Source: Whalleya microplaca (lineage: Eukaryota > Ascomycota > Sordariomycetes > Xylariales > Xylariaceae). Taken from it: a stretch of DNA of 64,000 nucleotides. The stretch covers positions 620,001 to 684,000 of the forward strand of contig MU385720.1 in NCBI GenBank assembly GCA_022497155.1, read 5' to 3'. Below the pieces are notes generated by a model. The model saw nothing but the letters and a program-made list of their open reading frames with translations. It had not been told where the DNA came from and did no database searches. Both the position numbers and the translations under genes were made by a program. Below are positions 10,979 to 24,985 of this stretch, in pieces (positions within the stretch are counted from its first letter, which is position 1; each line of letters begins with the position of its first letter).

Positions 10979-12641
10979 TTATCGCGTGTTGAGCTATCAA
11001 TAAAACGGCACATGATTCGTACCCGAGTAGATGGGTTAAGAAATAGGCCAGGTGGAGAAAAGCAACATTCAAAGTGAAGTAGTGGACTACATGTAGCCGT
11101 GAGATTGATGAACTCGAATAAACAGACCCATTATACCCAAAAATGATATGTATCAGCTACGTCATTTAATAGGAGTACTTTGTGAGATGGAGTGATTGTT
11201 GTAGAAAGAGGTGAGCCCGCTAGGTATGTAGGTCTCGACTCGGCCGTACTCAAGCCTAATATGGAGGTGTGAGTTGTAAGGTAGATATCACTTATTAGTG
11301 TTGGCCGGCTACTACACCGTGGCCAAGTCTGGTGGCCGGCTTGTAGCCAAGTCATCATTACCAGAGCATACGATACTGAAAGGACAAAAAGAAGGTCACC
11401 GCGGTCATATCGGCAGCAGTCAAATGCCAAAATCGGTTTCTTATTTACATAAGGCAAAACGTATTTACTATAATGGGCGGTCGCAACAACAAACATGTAA
11501 TGTAGGTTGTGCGGCCCGGCCCAGGTGACCTGCATGGCAGGCCAGCCTTTTCCAAAACACCACCCTAACCTCATAACGCATCACAGACAGACCGTATACT
11601 ACATCAAATCAAAAGAGGTAATCCAGGGGCGACCCAAAGCGTCATGCCGTCTAAGACAAAGCAAAGCGAGGAAAATGTTTCCTGCCTAATGTGCCATCAG
11701 GCTTAGGTGTCAAAGTTGCCATTGCCAATAAGATGCTCTTCCATGCTGAAGAATCACGTTCTCCTGCGCCAACCAAAAAAAGAGAAGCCAACCAAAATAC
11801 CAAATTAGACAGTGCACCGGCGTCGGGGATCTGCACCATGGCAGGCCATGGCCACTTCAGGTTTGAGCGAGGATCATTCGACTCCCCATGTCGAATGGAC
11901 AAAAGAGTAATATCCACCCTTCCCACTCGAGAGCGACCTTCAAGAGGGGAAAATGCATGTTAAGAAAAGTAGTGTACATCCTTTGTACCATACGCCGCGC
12001 CCGCGCATGCACGGGCAGACGCATTACTTCCCGGTCAGCTTGTTGGTGCAAGTCTGACCAATGCCGAGGCGGAAAATGCGTGCTCTAAATCCTCGAGAAC
12101 AAAAATGCAGGAATTCTTCGCAGTGCACAAGGCGTGGTAGATGCCATAATGGAAACTGAAGGCATAGGGATCCTCAACAAAAAAAAAGCCATCATGGCGA
12201 TTGGGCAATGCAGACAACCGGTCGGTGCTGAGAAGAAATTTCGATGTAGGCTGCAATGCATCGGAAGATATTGAATGGGCGCGGCAACGATGCAGTTCCA
12301 TCTTGTCGAGGTTTCCGTATGAGATTTGGGGGCAGAAACGGTCGGATAGCTCCCAAAATTCGTGCCATCATACATGAAAAGTCCGACTTTCCAATGCTAG
12401 CCAGTCCCATCAGAGTGACGGATGCAGAACCTGCATTGGGGAAAATAACCCGCCCTTCCACATAAGCGCCCTAAACTTTCCATATCGGCTATGGCCTAAG
12501 AGATCAGAGTAGAAGATTGGTTCCAGTGGTGTAGGATACCGGTCCAATGGGTGCGTCGCCGGCAGCCAAGAGAACTCACGCTCGTTGGCCAGGTACAGAC
12601 GGTCTCCGAGCCGTCCATACATACCTATCGCCCGTGTCAGC

Positions 12642-13933
12642 TTAGTCAAAAGCGCATAGCTGCGTGGTAACTGACATGGTGCAATACGCCCTCAATTCTC
12701 TAGTGCAGATTTCCTTCTTTACTCCATTAATTAGGTCAATGACCTGCTCCCGGTTGTAGCCATTCATTCTTGTTAACGGGGCTATTGTCATGGCATATAG
12801 CCCTTGTGTCAATCCGAGATTAAACCATCTTCCCATATCTTTCTCGTGGGCGTCATCCGACCAGGGGCTAAAGGGGATCCTTTTGCGAACTTGCTCGACG
12901 TCCACATAACCAAGCTGTTCTAACACGCCAACTGTATTGGGGTTTGGCGTCATTGACCGGCCAGCCCTTTCCATAGCCTCGGTTAGCTCTCTTGACCATG
13001 TCAGAAGCTTAGAGCCCTTTGGCATTTCACCGTTCTCGCACTCAGGGCGAAAATCGATTTCTACATGTTCTAAATAGCCAGTGCCGGGTTTTAGGTATCT
13101 GTTAGCAGTAATCAGCTGTCAGCGGTGGAGTAGGCTCGAACATCTAGCTGCGATCATAATCGTACCTGTATATCTGACGGTACAAAGAAGGCCAGTGCTC
13201 TATGGATCCAGCGAGCATGCTCATATGAATCAGATCGCGAGAACCCTCCTCGAGGCCGAGCCAGGCTTCCTCGATGTCGCGCCTCTCGAACATGACATTC
13301 TCGGGTATTCTACTCGGAGTTAGTAAAACAAAAACACCGCTAGCATCTAACGTCCTACAATAGTGGTTGTATCAGAGAGAGGTCCCAGCCAAGAATTTCG
13401 GCACGTCCGCCGTGTCGGCTGTTACATGATGTACAGGTTAGCTAAACGCCAATAGTGTCCTGAAGAACGACTTACTCGGCCATGTCAATCGCCCAGATCC
13501 CAGTCCCACATCCAAGGTCCATAATGCGTGGTCTATTGGGAAGCTGCCGGCGATATAGACCCCCAAAGTCACCGTCGAACTGCCGAGCAACGAGAAAGAA
13601 CTTGTGGAATATGTCCATCCTGTTCATCTCCTCCTACATTTACTGTTTTTAGTCGAAACCTCCCCAGCTGTGAGTGCGGCCGAGAGACTGCATACCTGGT
13701 CGCAGGGGAACATATATTTGCCTTTCCGAAATAGATCGTAATGCCGTTCGTTCTCTATATACCAAAGAGGAGCCGCGCTTGATGGAGGTAGGATTGGGGC
13801 AGGGGCACGTGGTGCCGGCGGACTAAAAGGCACAGAACTGTATTAGCAGAGAACGGAGTGCAGAGACAATTACAAGCTCCAAGTTCACAACGTACCCATG
13901 GTAACCGTATGTCGAGCCATTGAGAGATGCCAT
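12642..13933 (-). CDS. LaeA-like SAM-dependent methyltransferase
   Basis: Six exons: 13933-13896, 13822-13696, 13633-13476, 13418-13359, 13309-13166 and 13098-12642. All junctions are GT..AG and phases agree, giving 327 aa, the usual size of the LaeA/LAE1 family. Order: short Pro-rich N-terminus, [19 protein letters not shown], then [20 protein letters not shown], the SAM-binding motif [29 protein letters not shown], the acidic [33 protein letters not shown] and [20 protein letters not shown]. The tail has [19 protein letters not shown] and [15 protein letters not shown]. LaeA proteins are nuclear regulators that work with velvet proteins on secondary metabolism and development; many paralogs have other or unknown roles. 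Which this is cannot be told from sequence alone. No biosynthetic genes lie nearby. The start at 13933 (GCCATGGCA) is the only nearby ATG whose phase fits exon 2. Confidence 0.9.
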
Positions 13934-16072
13934 GGCCAAGATCGAGTATGCCAATGATCCCAAAATCGCACTCGAATGCTAGCATACAAGAGACTGAGTT
14001 TCGTAGAAGGGGCGCAGGCAGACAAGAGCCGGAGGCGGGTTGGCGCAATCTTGGGGTGGTGGTCAATATAGGTAAGGATGCCCAGACAAAAGCAGCTCGA
14101 AGCGCCGGCAGGTTCTGGTTTTAAAGGATTCAATGTTATGGTACAGGACTCGGAAAGGAGAGGGCGAAGAGGGCAAAAAAGAGAGAAAGAAGCTTATAAT
14201 TCAATACAACGGCAAAGAACGAAAAAATAAGAAGAATAGGGGAGGAAACAACGAGGGGCAGCTGGTAACGCGTGTAGAGAGTATATGGAAATCGCGGATT
14301 GGAAATGATGGTGGTGGTCGTACTGGCTGGTGGGGGGGGGTCTGGCTTCGACTAAGGTAGGTTCAATCGCAAAAAAAAGTGCGCCGGGTCAGGTTTGGTA
14401 ATACCACCAAAATAGTAAGGTACGGACGGTACTTCGAAATTTAAAGTTGCCCCGGCTTTTGTTCCAAGCTCCCAATTCTTGTTTGGACACGGCAGGAACA
14501 CCAGCTTCCAGGACAGCTTGACATGGAGAATAAATAGTTGGAGCGCGAGGCCAAGGCGGCTCTGTTTATTGTTGATTTTTATATATAAGTAGATATATGG
14601 TCTTCAGTTGGGGGCGTTCAGATGACGAGGGATTCGTTAGCCAAGAGCGAAATCTGTTGGACCACTTGAAGTTATATAGATGTAGGTAACTAGGTGATTC
14701 TACATATACACCGTTACCTCTCAGTGTGCATGGGTCTGGTCGTACTGCACTTGCACAGTGCATCGTCCAAGCGTTACATTACATGCATGCTGGCCCCGTC
14801 TGCTCCACTAAAACTTGCTCTAAGTATCCCCAGTCGCTGGCCTGGGGAGAGGTAGGGAAAGGTATCCTTCAGTACCTCGAGGGCCCTGGTCGCTAAGGCT
14901 TTCAATACGTGCATAAAGGTGGAGACTCCCGCTGCACTGTATTACACTTACCTGCATACGTAGTATACCCAAGGTAGAGGTAAAGTAGGGGATGGCGACG
15001 AACATTTGTTCGAAGTACGAGTGTAGGTAGTTGGTAGTTAGTTCCATAAGAAGTACCTAAACTTTCGAAACTCTGCAGCTATCTAGTGATGTGGTACGTG
15101 TGTACTCGTTCTCATTGGCAGTAGGTAAAGCAGGTCGCAGGTTGCAAAGACACAACGTGCACTTCCTGATCGTCTACAGCTACGATCCCTACAGACCGAC
15201 TACACCAATCTCGATATCGACGTCAGTCATACTTTCTCGCTCAACTGCAGTTAGTTCTAACTTCTGGAAGAAACCGGGTGTCTTCCTTGGCAAAGTCTAG
15301 CATCCCCATCGACTCATACTCAGTTACGCGTGTTGTGTATGCTCTATGCGTGGGTAGGCAAGTCGTCTCATCAAGCGGCCTTGGGGTACCACAGCTCACA
15401 CAGTTTACACCCGATGACGGCTGTTCACGGTAGAAGAAGCTTCCATCCGTAAGGCTTCCAAAGACCCATAGCGCTAAGGACTTAGCCCCGGTGATATATC
15501 ATTTTACCGTCCCCGCGGTGTCGAATCGTGTCTCTGGGTGAGACAAGCTTGGGGACCAAAGGTACAAGTACATACAAGGTCGCCCGTACACGGCATCCTA
15601 TAAACATTCCTCAGTATCGAGTCCTCAAGGCTACCTGATACAAGTTGCTATCTGCAATGTTACTGTCTGGATCGCCGTGATCGTCGCTGTTCGTACGGTC
15701 CAGAACATTGGTCAAGCTTGCCAATGTGTCATATCTTAATTTTCACTTCTACCAACTCCAGTCAGTATGCACCTTACAACAAAGAGACAGTGACAACCAA
15801 CTACTCAACTAACAAGTCTGCCATGACACGAGCTGCTGTGAGTCACGAAGCAAGCAATCCGCATTAATATGGCAACAGGCCATAAATCACTTGTTGGAAA
15901 TATTTACTTGGCGACCCTTGCTAACGGACACCGCTGTTCCTGGGTTGTCACGTTGCCGCCGATTTCTCGTGAGAATCCCTCGGGTTGCACGAACGCACAA
16001 CTTGACATGCTGTGAGCGTATACTACTGGCTGCTCGGTCAAATGATATTGGAAGGGGCTGCAACATATCTCC

Positions 16073-16142
16073 AAGACATGGACAAACTGTCAAAGTGAGA
16101 ACAGTCCGGGTGGTTTCCACTTTGACAGTTTGTCCATGTCTT
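16073..16142. repeat. Perfect 25-nt inverted repeat with 20-nt loop
   Basis: Left arm 16073-16097 and right arm 16118-16142 are exact reverse complements (arms begin AAGACATGGACAAAC and end GTTTGTCCATGTCTT), separated by 20 bases. The pairing does not extend cleanly beyond the arms. It lies in noncoding DNA and could be a short foldback element, a palindromic protein target or a hairpin RNA; no flanking target-site duplication is obvious. Confidence 0.9.
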
Positions 16143-19100
16143 GAAGGCAACAGAAGACTCTCGAATAACACCGGTTGGATACAAGCCCGGAAGGTCGACA
16201 CAGGGTGCGACTTGAGAAATTTGACACAACAAACATTCTGGATCTTCCTAAGCTGATAATTCCCAAGCGCGTTCGATATTTCGTGTTGGTCAGGCTGTCT
16301 CTTACCACAGTTGGTTGATATTGCCATCCACGTAGGCAATCATCAGACTACGTTGTCCAATACTGGAAATCCTTGATACAAAATGAAGTTACAGTACATC
16401 CTCGCTTCCAGGAAGCGGAACGTCGCGCATGGGGATCCCCAAGGTACGGGCACTCCCGCCAATGACTACTCGCCTTGGGTCTGCTTTGGGATAACACTAC
16501 CGTCGGCTCCGCACAAGGTCTTCTTGTACTCCCGCTAGATTGGCAAAGTGACCCTCCTCCATATGTACATGCTTCCCAGTACGAAATCACTATAGAAGCT
16601 TCTGCTTCCGGTGTCAACCATCGTATAATAGAGGAAACAAAAGTCTCACCGGGGTTCAACTCCCAAATGAGTTGTCTCGACTGCATTGAGATTATTCTAC
16701 AATAGTACGAATGAATATTAACAATAAGTCAGTTGCTCTTTGCTTGAATTCGCATATACCATTCATCTTTGGTTTGGAGGACTAGTTTTAGGTATTCAAA
16801 ACTGTCCATGGTTGAGACGGATAAAATGAGGTGTGAGGATTGGACTAATTACTCGTCACCTCAATCCTGGGCATTGTCCTAAATTGGGGGATACCAGAGG
16901 TCTTGTGGGATAATTTACTAACACACCTTCAGGTCATGCATCATATGTTTCGATCCCCGAAAGTACTAAAGCACAGGGGTGGGCCCGTCCACAGTATATC
17001 GTCGAGATACATGTTGTGGTGTTGGAGTACTTGTTCATCCTCTACGATAGGGGGTTCAGTTCCTATACCTGCTGACCACTCGCTACTTCATGCGTCTGCG
17101 GGCACAACTGCACTATAAACCAATTGCAAGTAGCAACATCGCACAGAGGTACTGACAGGAGACACTCTCGTAATCTCCAAGGAAGACCCGATTTCAATGG
17201 CTTACTGAAGCCTTCGTTTCGTTCCGCTGCCGGTAGCACCAACTGCACTCACCCTCGTTCCTTACCACACCCGCTCTGCCGCTCAGATTCGTAACGTTCT
17301 TGAGTAACCTTCGAGGCCATTGTGAAATAAACAGTAATTTAATACTTCTAAATAGCTTTTTATTTAGCTCAGCCCATTTTATCAATTTCTTAACGCCCAC
17401 GGAAGGCTTCGTTTACACGCGCCAGGCTGCTGGCAAGGCCCAAACAAGGCTATCACTGCACACCACGTTTCTCTGCGCGATAGGGAACAAGGCCAGTGTT
17501 TCTATTCCGCACAGAAGAACCAGAATACATCAGAGATCCATGGTCGTCCTCCCTGTATGAAAGCTAACGGTCATGCATCAGAAAGACTAGGATAGGGGGT
17601 GTGACACTCTGATAGCATTATGTTGCCCTGCGAGTCAGACATTAAGATCTTACAGAAAGTATCTGCTATGTACCTATCATTTATACTAAGGTACAAGTAC
17701 GAGACGATTGCTTACCACCGTATAGGGCCGGTCAGGGTACACAAACCAGCAACTTCGAGCAAGGGGCCAATCACATGGGTTACCGGTTACCACCAGGACG
17801 GAACCCTATCAGAGCTTCTCCACGGGAAATTGTGTTGGCAAGCTGTCTAAGACCAGAATCTTCAGTAAAACCATCCAATTTTACAGGACCCGGCTATATC
17901 AGCTACCAACCAGTGTGTGACCCTACCAATGGGCCAATATATACGACAACCCAAGCCTCAGACCGCATTTTCGAATTCCGCCGAACGGAGAGTTGGCACG
18001 TTGAGAACAGATAGTCGCTAAAACCAAGTGTGCCTCCACGTCATGAGTGCAGAACAAGTTGGAACGCTCGAGTGATGTTGTTCTCGATCGGCTGCTTTGG
18101 TGGGGGATTAGGGCCAACAGGAGTAACTTAGACGACCCATTCTACGACGCAACACCGTTATAACATGGACCACAACATATCAATCAGAATGCAAATTATT
18201 ACTGGATCAAAATTCATTTAATTCAAAGATAGGTGGCGCATATAAAATGCTCCGCTAGCGGACTTGTCCCTATCATTTTCAGCTGGCCTCCAAGCAGGTC
18301 TCTCTCATCTTGGTGTTCTGTTACACAGTGACACCACGATCAATGCTACGGTGGAGACAACCCTTTCAGCACCACAACCTACTAGCTCAATAGCATTACC
18401 ATTTTGTCGGGTTTGCATCTACGACGGCACAGCTTTCGTATACGTCGGCGCATCGTATAGCCCACGCCATTGGGCCTTAGGCGAACCCGGTATGGGTGGC
18501 CACGGCTAACTGCAGAATCCCAATAATTGGACCTCCGCAGTTATCATAAGAGATCATCCTAAGCGGCAGAGGGTTGGTTGCCCCGTACCTGCATTCGAGA
18601 TGAAATGTAAGCGAGATCTCGCAGAAGGCAAACTCAATGCTGCGACAACCCGCAACAACCTTAGGTTTGGTTCACCAAAGCGCATCTCCGACATCTGAGA
18701 ATTGCCCGATAGTGATACGCAAAATCTAGTACCTGCCGAAGGACTCGGCAACCTCTGTCGTTGTAGAAAGCCCATTCAACGGTCTAATGCAGCGTGACGC
18801 GAGATATATATTGAGGGCGGAACCCACTTCCTGCAGCTAGCATGTGACGCAAGAGCGTTTGATTAATACCTGGCGTGCCAGTTAGGTTACAGAAAGAGAT
18901 CGTTGCGAGTCGGTCTGACACCATAGTAATGGTACATAATCCAAGATTGAGGGGATAAAGTGTCGCATCCAAGCCAAAGGAGGGCAACAATTAGTGAGGC
19001 TAAAATGTTCGAGGTAATAGTTACGATTATTACTTATTTTATGTTCTGGGATGATAGTTAAAGCTAAAGGGTATACTGTTATATATTTATATATAGGTGA

Positions 19101-22100
19101 CGTTATGTTATAATATACATGGAATCCCGATAGCCGATTTATCTGACATAAAGCAGCATATCCAAGTGGATTTCTTGCTGTACTCTAGTTGAGACTAGAG
19201 GATCATACGATGGCCGGAGACGTCCCTTCATCGTGATAGTCCCAAGATTATCTTGTTGCCAGGTTTTCTCTTGTTGTGCAGATACTTTTTCGTTGATATG
19301 CCCACCGCCTCTGAGACTAATCTATATCTCGCCTCGGAGCCTGCGACCCACAGACACGGGACCCTGGGGACCCGCCGGTCTGGAGAAGGTGAATTGGTAA
19401 CAGTCTCGACCAACCATACCTATCAGCTGGTCATTCAGAGAAGTGGGCACATCAGTGTCAGCCGGTCGGCCGGTATCTTAAGCCGTCCTTGTAAGAGGAA
19501 GGATAATGGGATGCTCCGACAGCCAGTAGTCGATCTGCGAAACATGACGAGGGCCGCTCAGGTGGCACTAATACGATAGGCTAATAGGGTTACATCGAGC
19601 TTTTCCCCCTTAGGGGCCGCGCCCGAGAAAAACCCTCCGAAAATTGCCTAACTTTGCCCAGTCGCCCGGACCTATAACTTAAACGTCTCATCGCTCGCCC
19701 CGTCCCAGACTGTCGGGTCACTAGTAATTTCCCCTCCTACATACGTACGTTCTCTTACCCGCACTTGGCGCGCCAGCCCGTCCGCTCACCTCTACTGAAC
19801 TAACTCGCACACCCTCAGTTTCGGGTTCCCCAATCTACTAGGAATAGGAAGCAAGGGATAGAGGTTCGCCAGAGCTGCAGAACTGCCGTCGTTGGGAACC
19901 TCTCAGACTTCGGCTGGTCTTGGAGCACGAGTCGGTATTGGGTCCCGACATTATGGGTCCGGACTTCCGCGGCGGCGCCTTATTCGAACTTCATAGGAGC
20001 GCCATTAGGATGGGATATAGAAACTTTCCATATGATCACAGTTGAGTGATGTTTCATCGTTTCATTTCAAGGTAGAGTGCCCCAGAAATGGCTGATTGAA
20101 TATGGCCATTTAACCCATCTACGAAATGAATAGGTGAGGCTCTAGATGCGAGCATGTCTGCTTCGAATTACTCGCCGCAAAGCCACACGCCTCGCAACCT
20201 CAGCTTCACTGGATCCATTTCATTTATTACTAACGTTGCAGATTGATAATTATGGGTAACTTTCGTAATACTGCAGACGAGGCTCTGGATCTCCCCCACA
20301 TTCTCGGATTTGACTCGCAATATATTACTCTACTATTACATACAGTATGAACTAACCGCCAAGGTATCTCAGTGGCTGTCTACACCGCAAGCCAGACGGG
20401 GCAACAATGGTGAAATACGGGATGTGGACAATGGTAAGCGAAGGAACTAACGCATGATGCGCTCCCAATATACGGAGCAGATACCCGCCTTTTGCTGTCA
20501 AAGACGGCGTATTATTCAATAAAGGCATAGTCCTGCGACCCAGCGCCACGGCACCGTAAGCTTGGCGCTGATGTATAGCTTCGAATCGTATAAGCTCCGA
20601 GTCCATTAAGGCACAGCTCACCACCACCCCCCACCGCACTATTCCTAACATACATGTACATATATGGAACTGCGAGGATGGCATCGTGCCTCGAGGCGGC
20701 CATTACAACCCACTAGGCCGGCCGGCCAGCCAACCAGCCATTCTGCACCAACCCCTGAGACATTTCTTGATCTCGGTGGCTTACATCTGCCATGTGGTCC
20801 TATAGATGTGAATTTACGGCACGGGTTCTGCAGTGTTGGACCTCACTTCGCGACCACATAGTCGGGCCCCCTTCGCCAGCGAAGCAAAGGCCTCATTCGC
20901 CCGGAGGCAAGCAGGTCGACCCAGGGGGCAAGGGGGGGTTGCACTCCTGCAGGACGTCAGTAGCGTGAGGATCCCTGCAGCGCGAGGCAAGCTTGCTTCG
21001 TCGTCATGTGGAAAAACTGCCTGCCACCACGCCAAGGACGAAAAGGGCGATGAGCCAATGCAGTACCTAGCCTCACCGACACTCATGTGCACTTTACACG
21101 TGAACGCAGGCGAGCGCATCTGGGACCCGCGCTTGAGGCGGATCCCCTTCTGTAGGTTTGAGGATCTAGGCTGGAGGAACTGGCCTCGCCAAGATCGAGA
21201 CGTCGGCAGGCAATATCGGGAAATAATCAACAGCACTACGGCGGGCCACGCTTATTGCCGGCCAGCCGGCCTATCAATGACGACCCTTGTGGCCTATGTT
21301 GGCCCGACTAGGTGCTGTATTATCTTACGATGTTGATGTGCGTTGTCACCGTCCGTGATAAACAAGAGGAAGATCCTAAAAATGAACGCGGCCTCTTCGT
21401 GACGATACGGCTTGATTCCCTCTAGCAAGTGAAGTGGGATGTTAGTCCTCGACGATCATGGTATCCTACGGCGGTATTCTGGGTCTCTGGAGTAGTGGCA
21501 GTGCTAGGTAGTCGAGGGGAAAAGGGGAGAACACAGGTGGACCAAGAATTACCAGGCTTCATCGGTCACGTAGTTGTAAGTATCAATATATACATCGTTA
21601 CCTATGCAAGACTATCATTGCTACTTGGCTAGCTTCCACGATGTCACCGCCCCCTTATGTTCTCGTCTGATAAACGTGGAATGTAGCATAAGTGTTAAAT
21701 ATGTGACTGCAGTGACCAAGATATGCTTATAGGTATATAAATTCCCCGGACTCTTCAGAGCCAGATCTTGTGTTGGCGGTGTGACTCACATGTGCTCTAT
21801 AGCCAAACCTTTCGCGCGGAAAAAGGCTCATACTATCTCACCAAGAGCAGAGTATAGCAGGTTTCATCTAATATTGTGAGAAATGATAGTCTTGAATGTC
21901 GTACACCAAAGCTTGGACGGGCCGTGTTCCACGTCACAAGTCTATGAACAGTATCTCGTAACCCTTCTCATATTTCAACATACTCATACTTTACTTTCAC
22001 CTCTATGGTGAGGATATGAATGGGAACAGCATTGCTAACAACATGAATCATTCCCTCATCGGTTAGGATTCCCCATCCTATCTGATTAACTGCCGTAAAG

Positions 22101-24406
22101 CAACACCTTGAGCCACAGTTCCACGATACCCTGGCCTAACAATCGGTACCTTTAGCACGCCGGATTGGCAACGTAGTTTGATGTAATTATGTTAGGACCA
22201 GTATTTGTGGCTGGGGCAAACATAAGTAAGAATAAGACATGTATCCTGGCCTATGCGATTTCTGATCGGTCAACTACCCTTGATTTTTATGGAGGTGCTG
22301 CTTGACGGCAATTAATCAGATGATCAAAAGCTGTGCGTGAGAGAGCGAGAAATTGAACTGTACCGAATAACATAGGTACATGTCTCTGTTCACAATAATA
22401 CTTAGAGAATAGACTCTCGTAGTCGCTACGATGTCTTCTCACTGGTAGTCGTTAATCAATATCCCGCTTGTTCTGGAGTAGCCAATCAGCCAGTCTATGA
22501 ATCTTAGCAGAAATTAATTCCTATGACTCGGATAAGAATCGAGTATCATAGTACTCAATCGTGGAAGTAGGTGCCCTCTACCTGAAGTGTAGCAACATCT
22601 GCACATATGCATTCCACGACAGCATCTAACAACACCCCTCTTACGACCCATCAGAGCCGAGACAACCTAGCATTTATTTACTATTCCATCTTTGTTTTCG
22701 GACCCAACCCCCTTTCTTCCTATGGAAAGTAGGGGAGTGTAAAGGGGCTTACGCGCGACACGGATCTTGACCTTGCAGAACTCGTAGTCTACGAAATACT
22801 CCTAAGACCTGTTTGTTACTTCCCTGATTGCCCGAAAGAGTCTCACAAATTATTATAGCATATTACAGTAGTTCGGCCCTTCTACCATCCAGCAATACAA
22901 TGTATGTGTAGCTTGTCGTGCTGCGGATATATACAACCCTGTAGCTTCCTCATGAAGTGAGATTGAGGAGACACCAGAGATTTCCAGGGGTAGATACAGT
23001 TGACCAGCGGAGGTCTGACTCATTCCCGACGTTTACGTCCAGCCTTTCAAACAGTGACATTAGATGAGAATAGAAAAAAATTGACTTTGCGTTCTACAAG
23101 TTTGTCAGGGTGCGCTTTAGGCAACCTAGCACACCGGCGCATACACCATCGAGCACAACGCCAACCTCGCCTAAAGGGGCCTCAGACGTACACTACAGAG
23201 TCGCTCTGCTGTGTCTGATGATATGTGCTAGGTATGTCAGTACGATAGAATGTTGTGCCTGAAAGTAACACCATCACAGAGCGATATTGCAGTATCAGTC
23301 AGGAGAACACCATTGTCTACTACACCCGCTTGGTAATACTTACTTAGGGCCATAACACCGGGAGATTTTATCTGTTGGATAGTCTTGACACACATGCTGG
23401 CTTACGCAGCAAGAGGCTTGAGTCTTCGTGTATTCCACCCCTTCGAGGCAGGACGCAATCGCACTATGCTATCTGCCACGGTAAAATGGTGAATCGGTCT
23501 CGAACCGCCGAATACCGGCCCGCTCTTCTCGCATACTAGGACAGTAACTCGAAGTCTATCTAAAACCAAGTGTTTCCCCCTTATTACTTAGCAGTTACGA
23601 TTTTGGCATGCTAGCCAAAATATACCTCAGTCACGCCCGATTGGTACTTCATGGCGTTCTGTTGGTAGAGTTTCTTAAGGGCACCCGGCTTCTTTATGGA
23701 TTGATAAGACTGAAAGGATACAAGGCGCCAGTGCTCAACCCTTGAAGGGCACGAAGGCTACAACGGCCACGGAAAGGAGTGGGATTTCCTCGTGCGCGAC
23801 TAGATGAAATACCGATAACTGAAGGCTGGGTGCTGTGATGGTGTGGTTTAAATCTTCCTTCAATATATTGACAGACAGTAAAGCCGTCCCTGTATCTACC
23901 GATATACAAAGTTATCCGGCCTCAAAGCGACGACGTCGTGATGATACTTCCTGCACATTGCACAGCAGAATTACGGTATGATTACTTCCAGGCTTATCAA
24001 TTGTCGCCCTCGATTCCTTCAAGACTCCCTCTCCATTTCGCGGCAACCTCATCTACAGAGACCCGAGCACGATGTAGGCACGTCAACGATGTCGCTAGCG
24101 AGAGCATTTTATCGCCAAGCAATCCTACATACTAAGCAAACTGGCGTGCCCCTCTATATTTGTCATCTCAGCTCCTTCCGAGTCGATCTCCTCTCTAGGA
24201 TTAGTGACCTGCTGCCTTGTCGTAGGGCTGTTAGTGAGGGACATCTGGGTACATAGCGATAATGCAACCGGACTCTCGAAGTGTGAGTTCGCCGCCGATC
24301 GCAATAGACGGCGACTCCATTCTTGCAACCACCACGAATCGACAGGATTGAATGCCGGCGCTTACAGATTAATGCGTTGCACGGGTGGTTCGATTGAGTC
24401 GCGTTC

Positions 24407-24985
24407 GTGGAAGTCGTACATGTTGGATCTGCCGGAAACCTCGACATTTCCCGGATAGACGGAAGCATCTCATTATGGCTTGCTGATTTATGTTTGGAAG
24501 GCTGGAAGCTCTGCTATTTGGTCGCTAGCTGCTTTATATCGTCACACACGTGGTTGGAATATTGTGAGCAACTTCTCATGAAGGCCTTGCCATATCTTGG
24601 TCAACGGAGTCCTCATGTCATAATCCAAATATGACTTTAGATTCCTCATTTAGCGACTGAAGTTGCTCGCTCTGCTAACATCGCTACAAATCTAATTCAT
24701 CACTACGACAGACTTCTGTTGGATTTTCAGAGTATGTGATCAACCAATCTAGATAAACAGGGAGTCCTCTTACAGAATCCAGTGCTAAAACACATCACAC
24801 TACATCAAAGCCCTGTCCATTTAGACTTATTCTTATTCATATTGCGAAAATGCATAATGACCATAAACTATCGACCTGACATCCCATGCGCAATTGCTAT
24901 CGAAATTGCCGAGCTTGCTGGAGAGGGAAAAGAAAAGCATTTCCCCGAAGCTCGTCATCTACTAAAATACATATTACAGGCTTGA
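24407..24985 (+). pseudogene. Possible decayed gene of unknown family
   Basis: Two plus-strand frames look coding-like: 24407-24634 (SLWLADLCLEGWKLCYLV, WLEYCEQLLMKALPYLGQ) and 24782-24985 (HLDLFLFILRKCIMTINYR, EIAELAGEGKEKHF, ARHLLKYIL). The second opens after a CAG at 24778 that could be an acceptor and ends at a TGA 168 bases from the stop of the convergent TFIIA gene. Helical composition suggests part of a repeat-type protein, but I recognise no domain and could not build a full gene. Could be a fragment or a poorly conserved gene. Confidence 0.3.

Larger units (their letters stand above)
8273..12641. other. Gene-poor region with simple repeats
   Basis: 4.4 kb without a gene I can support. 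It contains several microsatellites (listed separately), poly-A and poly-T runs and short frames on both strands. Two minus-strand frames at 10404-10978 have a somewhat protein-like composition (listed separately). The right end is the 3' region of the LaeA-like gene. Confidence 0.55.

Noticed and set aside
5593..13933. A metabolic or secondary-metabolite gene cluster built around the arabinitol dehydrogenase and LaeA-like genes
   Set aside because: No backbone synthase, transporter, P450 or pathway regulator lies nearby; the genes are several kb apart and unrelated.
15887..16339. Overlapping 150- and 121-codon frames on opposite strands
   Set aside because: Both run through the perfect inverted repeat and have no recognised motif; the repeat itself creates similar words in both.
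16640..16690. B-box-like GGTTCAACTCC that might mark a tRNA
   Set aside because: No matching A-box or acceptor stem at the right distance.
20833..21336. 167-codon plus frame and 140-codon minus frame
   Set aside because: Locally GC-rich sequence gives long frames on both strands; no motif, poor start context and no family resemblance.
23440..23560. Minus-strand GGTTCGAGACC, a B-box-like word
   Set aside because: The T stem does not pair over 5 bp and no D arm or acceptor stem could be folded.
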